From Straminergon stramineum (Eukaryota > Streptophyta > Bryopsida > Hypnales > Calliergonaceae): a stretch of DNA of 64,000 bases. The stretch is from NCBI GenBank assembly GCA_963920665.1, contig OY987264.1, forward strand, positions 20,812,906-20,876,905. Reading direction: 5' to 3'. The notes beneath the pieces were generated by a model. That model made no database searches and was not told the DNA's origin. It worked only from the letters and a program-made list of their open reading frames with translations. Shown in pieces: positions 57,940 to 64,000 of this stretch (the stretch's first letter is position 1; every line of letters begins with the position of its first letter). Position numbers and translations under genes: made by a program.

Positions 57940-60900
57940 ATGTTTCGACAACCTCACGCGGCGCTGGCCATGACTGCCCCGCCCAGACCAGCAGTTTGGA
58001 AAGGAGCAATGTATTCTAATGGCAAGATTATCAATTGTGTTGAATGCGTGGATCCGCCTATTTCACTGTAAGTACATGTTTTGCTCTACTCCGTTTTGTG
58101 GAGTTACTTTGTGAGAGTTTTAGGGTTTTGTACTTATTATCTTAGTGCAACAAATTTTGCAGGCCAGAAGAGCTGCTACTGGAGAAGACGTTTAAAGAGT
58201 ATCTGCTTTTCGACTCCACGGGTATGAATAGGTTTATATTGAAGCCGCTGGGAAACTCTGTCAGGTTTGTTCATAAGTGGGAGGAGTTTAATTCGTATTT
58301 ACTTAAGCAAGCGAAGGTGGCAGTGATCAAGTTGGATGAGTGGGAGCTTTTAATCCCACCTCCAACTTGTACTCCTTCGGCGACTAGTTGTATCACTGTT
58401 TATTACCGGCCGCAACCGGCAGCTCGAGCCGCATGGAACCACAGCTCTGCCAATGTCCCTCTTCATGTTGGATATCCATCTCAAACTCAAGGTGAGCATC
58501 TATCTCTTTCCTAGTGCTATTTCTTTTGTAATTAGGTTCTCAGTCTTTATCCCTAAACCTCTTCGGGAGTTTTGTTTGCACAAATTTGGCATAACATTCT
58601 TGTGGATCTGCCTGAATACCTTTAGAATTTATAAACAGTGAGCCATGAAAAGGATGCACGCTCTAATGGGTGCAATTGGGTCCAGAACATCTAGTTTATG
58701 GTTCATACCCTGCTGAACTGAAGTGTCCTGCCACAAGCATGTGATTATTGTAATGAAGCATTCATGAACTAAATTAAGAGGGTGCTTTGTCTTCTGAGGA
58801 ACGCATGTGGGGTGATATTGCTCTGATTCAGGCCCTCAAGTGAAAGTGGAAAGCGTTCCTCGTTCTGGAACCCATGTGCACCCAAGCCACCTGGAAACAC
58901 TGGAACAGATGCATGCCGCTTGGGTATTTGGAGCAGTTGCAGAGCTCATTGATAATTCCCGTGATGCTAAGGCGACACGGTAGGGTTTCAGTGATGTGTT
59001 CTCTGTATTCCTTTACCTCTCATTCTCCTGTTTTCATAGTCGTCCCCTTTTGTGATTTCTTAACATCAACATACCTGCCCGTGACTTCCTTGCCTTCACT
59101 TTTGACATTTTTGTAAATGTTCAGTGGGTTCGGATTGGCTGGCTGTGGTTTTGCAGTATTGATATATTGATTGAGGAAATGATGTTAGAAGAAAATGGAA
59201 CCATCCCCGTACTTCAGGTACTTGACAATGGGCGTGGTATGGATCACGCCGAAATTGTTAAAATGTTGTCATTTGGTCACAAAAGACCGGAGGAATGTGA
59301 TGCGGAACAGATTGGGCACTTTGGAGTTGGGTTTAAGGTATGCTATTGAATATACCTACATTCGATTTATTAATTGCGAGGGGTTGTGCAAGCCACTACA
59401 TGAATATTCAGGATTTAGTTGTGTTGTTGGTTGTCAGTTTCTGTGCGTGAAAGGACAACGTTTTTGAAGCCCATATTATTGAGTAGGGGCAGATTAATAC
59501 CCTTACTATTCCATTTTAGGCGTGCTGTTGATTTATTCTTCACGTGCATTGACGTCCTTAAAAAATGCTTGGAGCTTTGAATCGCTCGATGGGTTTTTAC
59601 CCTGATTGCTTTTGCAATGTGCAGACCGGTGCAATGAGAATTGGCAAAGATGCTGTCATTCTTACGCAAACTAAAGACACGTGTTCTATGGGTTTTCTTT
59701 CCAAATCGTTCAATTCTAGTCTTGAGGTTCGTTCTTTGTTGACTGTATCATGTTTTACTTGATTCTTGCGCTGTTTCCTTCAGTATGAAATGTTTCATGC
59801 TCTTAATGATGAGTTTGTGCACACTCTAGCAATCAAATCTCATGTTTCTTTTTCCCACTCAGGAACTAGAAGTCCCAATCATAACCTACAAGAGGTTTGC
59901 AAGCGGGCAAATGGCTCTGGATGAAAGTTTTTGTACCAAATCAGACGAAGAAAAATGCAAAGCAGCTGTTGCAAAGTATTCGCCTTTCAAGAACGATTTG
60001 AGTATTGGAGCTCAGTTTGCTAAAATTGAGAGCACCGGTACTCGCATTTTTGTGTACAATTTGGAGCAATGGGACGGCAAGTGCATCTTTGAATGGACAA
60101 CGAACGAAGTTCTTGGGATTGAAGCCAAAGTTGAGAAAAAGACACAGCCTGATATATATATACGTTCACGTCGAGTTCGAGTTCGAGCTGGGCAGACCAG
60201 TAAGGAGGTGCGAGGCTCTTTACTTCTCTATTTTGACAACTATTATTAAGCTATGTTTTAAATCATTCGTGGTCGCATGGGCTCTACTGTGGCCATCAAG
60301 CTGAAGGAGGCCAAATTTTTCTTCTATATTGAATGAAATCTTGTATTTAGGCATGTCATTGGTCATTGTATAGGATGACGGAGTGCATGTAAATTAATTA
60401 TGCCTCTATATATACGTGTAGTGGTTCGGTGAAATGAGAAGTTGATAAACGATTGTTTTTTGTTCCAGGTTCCACTGGACTACTCATTGAGGTCATACAC
60501 CGAGGTCTTATTTTTGGTTCCCAGCATGAAGATCTACTTGCAAGGGACTCCAGTATGAATTTAACGATCATTCACTTCATTTGATGACAGTCGCAAGCTA
60601 TACATTTGCACTTTGATGACAGTTGCACTTTACTTTGTACCACCATGTGTACTAAGGGCTGCAAGAGTAGTACTTCTGTAAATATGAACTCCTGGATAGG
60701 TCGTGTTGCGTTCTAATATTTTAATGATATTTTTTAGGTGGTTTCAAGAAATTTGGCCAAGAATTTGCAGAACATGCAGAAGTTCGAGTATCTTTTTGTT
60801 CATGAAAAGGATCCGAAGAAGAATAAGATGATTCCTCTGACCCTTGGGAAACGTCAAGTGGAATACAACCGTGGGAACTGCGGGATCTTTCTCTATTGGC

Positions 60901-63195
60901 ATGGACGGCTTATTGAGGTATCTCTATCTCTTAGTGTTAATAATCTTTTTTCACTACATACGATAGTTTCTATCTTTTGTTCATGGTAGGCACTCGTTTG
61001 ATGATGTTTTTATTGAAGAGTTGGAATGGCTGATCTTGTGTACAGGCTTATAAGAGAGTGGGGGCGATGGTGCATAGTGCTGACATTGGTCGTGGAGTTA
61101 TTGGAGTCATGGATGTCACGGACATAATGGTATCCACCTTTATAAGTATCTGATTGGGGATATTTATGTTTCACAGGATTATTTCTGAATGTCAGCTTGT
61201 TTTACAATGTTGAGAAGTTTTCCTTTTGCTCAGTCTTTCTTTGGGTTTATGGATTCCGTTTGACCAAAATTTTGTTTTTCAATGGTCTACTTTGGCATTA
61301 CCATATTTTATGTTATTTTTTTATTTCGTTATTATATTCCAAAAAAATTCTTTAGAAATCGTGTAACTTCGTTATGGTGGCAGGATTTTGGTAATGGGAA
61401 AGTGGGAGTGCTGAATAACAAGCAAGGGTTCACTGATAGTGATAGATTCTCTAAGTTGGAAAGGTGGCTGGAGAAGTCCTTTTGCGAATACTGGGATGAT
61501 AAATATGATAAATTTGGACTGGTTGGTCATGATCTCCTACTTCTAGATAATTGGTGTTGCATTTGGTTGTGTTGCATTTACTCCATTGTTAGCTTTTTTG
61601 TATGCTTCAGTCCATTCAGTAGAGAAGTACAAGCAACATTTGAGAACTTTACAGGGACACCTTGAAGAGATTCGAAATTCTTATAGTTCCTTGGGTTTGT
61701 CTGTGCAGTTTCAGAAGGAGGATTTAAAGGTGGGGGAAAAGCTTGAAAAAGATTCGGAATGGGTTCAGTGCCAGAAGTGCGAAAAGTGGCGGGAGCTTCC
61801 CGAAGGCTGTTGTGCTGATAGCCTGATTGGTGCCTGGTGAGTATCTCACAACAAATCTGCATGCCTGCATGGACTTATTATATTGATGGACATTTAGTTG
61901 CATTTAGTTTCTCTAGTATTATGCTAACTTGAGATCGATGAGATGTTGCTTGCAGGTTTTGTTACATGAAACCCTTCGAAGGAAATTGTTCAGTCCCGGA
62001 GGTGAAGAAGGAGCATGTTGTCACAGTGGGATTGAACCGAGATGGTAATAAGAAGGTGGCTTTGGTGATGGTGACAAATGGATCGGTCGAGAACCCAGTG
62101 CCTTTTAAGACAGGTATACCACCAGAATTTTTCATGTCAACGAAAATTGATTTTTTTATGTCAATGGATAGTATTTTATTGTCGTCCATTAATCTAAGGA
62201 ACCCATTCCTGTGGCTTTCAGCTTTTGAGTGGTTTCCAATGTTAAGGTGTGGGTGCTATTTCCTTGCTATTTTTTAATACACCCATGTCCACAAACGTCT
62301 TGGGTCTGAAATTTTAGCCACATATAGGAAATTTGATGCTTGGCACCTCTAAATTTGGAGAATTGGAAGTTTGAAATACTACTTTTCCTGAAATTGAAGC
62401 TAAAGTGTCCATTAATAGACTACATATTTACGTGCCATCATTGTCGGCCATTTGATCTCAAAATCTTCATAATTTGAAGACATCTTCAGTTTTGGGAGAT
62501 ATTTCAACCCACAGTATAATTGGACACGACTTATTCGTCCCCCACAGATATTCAGTGGAAAGATTTTCCTATTTTTGGATGTAATCAAACCTGAACTAGT
62601 GGCCTTTAAGCCATTTCTCAAACCACTGAACTAATGACATCTAGCATTCTTGCTACCGTGTCTTTTCAGCCACAGTTGAGTTCTGAAACTTAACAGATTT
62701 GGACCAAGTCTTAGTTCACGGCATTGGCTGCCCCTCTCGGAAACAACACCTTGTACGTTTCGAATGGTTTTGTTTAGTTAATTTTTATACAATTGAAAAT
62801 GGTTTGCCCGCTACATTGTCGAAGGATTAAAGCATACAAATGTATGTTGACTATCCTTGAACCGTGAGTGTTGCATTTACAATGTATCTCAGCAAAACAC
62901 CGTCCAACAATAACCTCCTTAAAGAAACTCATTTCTCACAAGTCATAAATTTGGATGACACTTTCAGTGTGCACGGGTGATGTTTCAACCCTACTTTATG
63001 CTTATCTTTGAGTCATGACAGTGTTCCGTTTGATGTTGAGAATCTCAAGAGCTGTTGGTCTTCGTTTTTTCAGAATCATCAAGCAGCAGTCTTGACGTGG
63101 GAGCTGGAAGAAACTTTCAGCGCCTGAAGCGTTTGAATCCAGGCCCCAAGATCATACATACTGAACCCAAAAGGAGCAAGTCTCAAATGCCTTGA
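57940..63195 (+). CDS. MORC-type GHKL ATPase with SPOC-like N-terminus and CW zinc finger (13 exons, 742 aa)
   Basis: Exons: 57940-58067, 58163-58491, 58832-58979, 59157-59337, 59625-59726, 59863-60207, 60469-60552, 60738-60917, 61046-61129, 61384-61525, 61611-61836, 61956-62113, 63074-63195; phases agree throughout and introns are GT-AG. The donor of exon 10 is weak (GTTG|GTCATG) and could differ. Residues about 18-110 look SPOC-like (WKG start, IKLDEWELLIPPP end). The ATPase has ELIDNSRDA (190-198, ATP/Mg site), DNGRGM (225-230) and GHFGVGFK (255-262). A MORC S5-like domain follows to about 540, then a short helix rich in K/E/Q. The CW finger has W625, C628, C631, W634, W650, C652, C661. 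The basic tail resembles a nuclear signal. MORC proteins compact chromatin and silence transposons; CW fingers read histone H3K4 methylation. Function here is inferred. Confidence 0.88.
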
Positions 63196-63415
63196 CATGT
63201 CACATTTGTATCATATCTGTGATGAACTTGGGTTTAGAGGACCAAAGGATGTCCAGGTGGGGATACTTTCAACACACAGTTTTGTTTCTCTTCTTAGAGT
63301 TAGTGCAGTTGTACAAGGGACAAGAGGCTTTGTAAATATGAGGTGAAAATTTTAGAAGAATACCACGACATTGCCTTGTGTGAGACGGAGCTGATCAATT
63401 TACCAGTTTCCCATG

Positions 63416-63431
63416 CCCCCCCCCCCCCCCC
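63416..63431 (+). repeat. C16 homopolymer
   Basis: An uninterrupted run of 16 C about 220 bases after the stop codon, probably in the 3' UTR or just beyond. Its length is likely unstable or miscounted. Confidence 0.85.
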
Positions 63432-63663
63432 ACGATAGCAGAGATATTGGATTCACAGATCGAGGAATTGGTAGTTATGGTTGGGTATGGAACCCAAAAG
63501 AAGTAGGGCATTGAGTTGCCTTATTTCTAGAACTAGGAACTTGGTGTTTTGGCCAGCATGTCTGGATTAATTAGAATTGTTTTACAAAGAGAGTCTGATC
63601 ATGTCAATAATAGAAAAAGCTTATCACTCAACTATTTAGAACTCAAGAAGTGAAGTTGTACTA

Positions 63664-63802
63664 GTAGAATGGTGGTCTTTGGGCATTTAGTGTCTCAGCA
63701 TGGTGCTCAGAGACTCATATTGGCACTAGCCTGATGCCAATATGTGCATTGAGCACCATTCTATGACACTTTTCATTGGTGCCCAGAGACCACCATTTCT
63801 AC
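63664..63802. mobile_element. Foldback MITE downstream of the MORC-like gene (139 bp)
   Basis: The left end GTAGAATGGTGGTCTTTGGG pairs with the right end reversed, GTAGAAATGGTGGTCTCTGGG. The pairing continues inward to 'atattggca' / 'tgccaatat' around a 9-base loop near 63731. It is non-coding, and a clear target duplication is not visible. Confidence 0.7.
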
Positions 63803-64000
63803 CTTTGTTGATCATGGAAACATTGACTAACTGAAAAGTCTACAAATTTTAGCTTAGAAACTAGAAAGAGAAATGATTGAATAAATCAAAATTTCACATG
63901 TCATCTTGGATTGGGTAAGGGTGACATGGACCTCTCGAAATTTGACGGGGAAATTCAATTTCATCTGAATCAAACCCTCAGTGACAACTAATTAAAAAAT
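63803..64000. other. Intergenic DNA at the window end
   Basis: No feature is seen. Confidence 0.4.

Noticed and set aside
1..64000. tRNA, rRNA or snRNA genes
   Set aside because: No A-box/B-box pair with a foldable cloverleaf and no rRNA-like stretch noticed by eye; a tRNAscan-SE or Infernal run would settle this.

Overview
This is a nuclear stretch of a large, repeat-rich land-plant genome. The evidence is one 13-exon gene with short GT-AG introns, a Ty3/Gypsy chromovirus, CACTA-type inverted repeats with the plant-typical CACTACAAGAAA end, and AT-rich DNA built almost wholly of decayed, nested retroelements. A gymnosperm or other large-genome vascular plant fits, but nothing here proves the lineage. 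All similarities between repeats were judged by eye.

Layout: 1-2561 is a nearly complete 1.6-kb non-coding LTR ('X', minus strand) interrupted by a 246-bp palindromic MITE, itself split by a 728-bp TIR element. 2562-8685 is intergenic with old repeats. 8864-16007 is a rearranged Ty3/Gypsy chromovirus block (minus strand, broken by stops and a frameshift). It carries an inverted extra LTR, a 200-N gap whose flanks overlap by 172 bp, a truncated second copy, and an exact 178-bp direct repeat of the host flank on both sides. 16825-~26960 and ~46080-53036 are two inverted copies of a large non-coding composite element: X-LTR, short spacer, a second LTR type 'Y' (2.5-2.9 kb), then an internal region with a small conserved ORF. 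Further fragments lie at 24.6-27.0, 44.3-46.0 and 53.2-56.2 kb, some joined to a 57-bp minisatellite. 27-43.5 kb holds further dispersed repeats, foldbacks, CACTA mini-elements, and a pair of opposed strand-asymmetric blocks (31.7-35.3 kb).

The only intact cellular gene is at 57940-63195 (+): a predicted 742-residue MORC-type GHKL ATPase with a SPOC-like N-terminus and a CW zinc finger. It resembles animal MORC3/4 more than the usual plant MORC proteins. It sits in a GC-richer island with a TATA box at 56893 and a duplicated 5' leader. Downstream are a C16 run and a foldback MITE.

Most interesting: the SPOC-MORC-CW gene; the paired X-Y composite elements and their 42-codon frame with no indel; and the Gypsy block, which may be partly misassembled.
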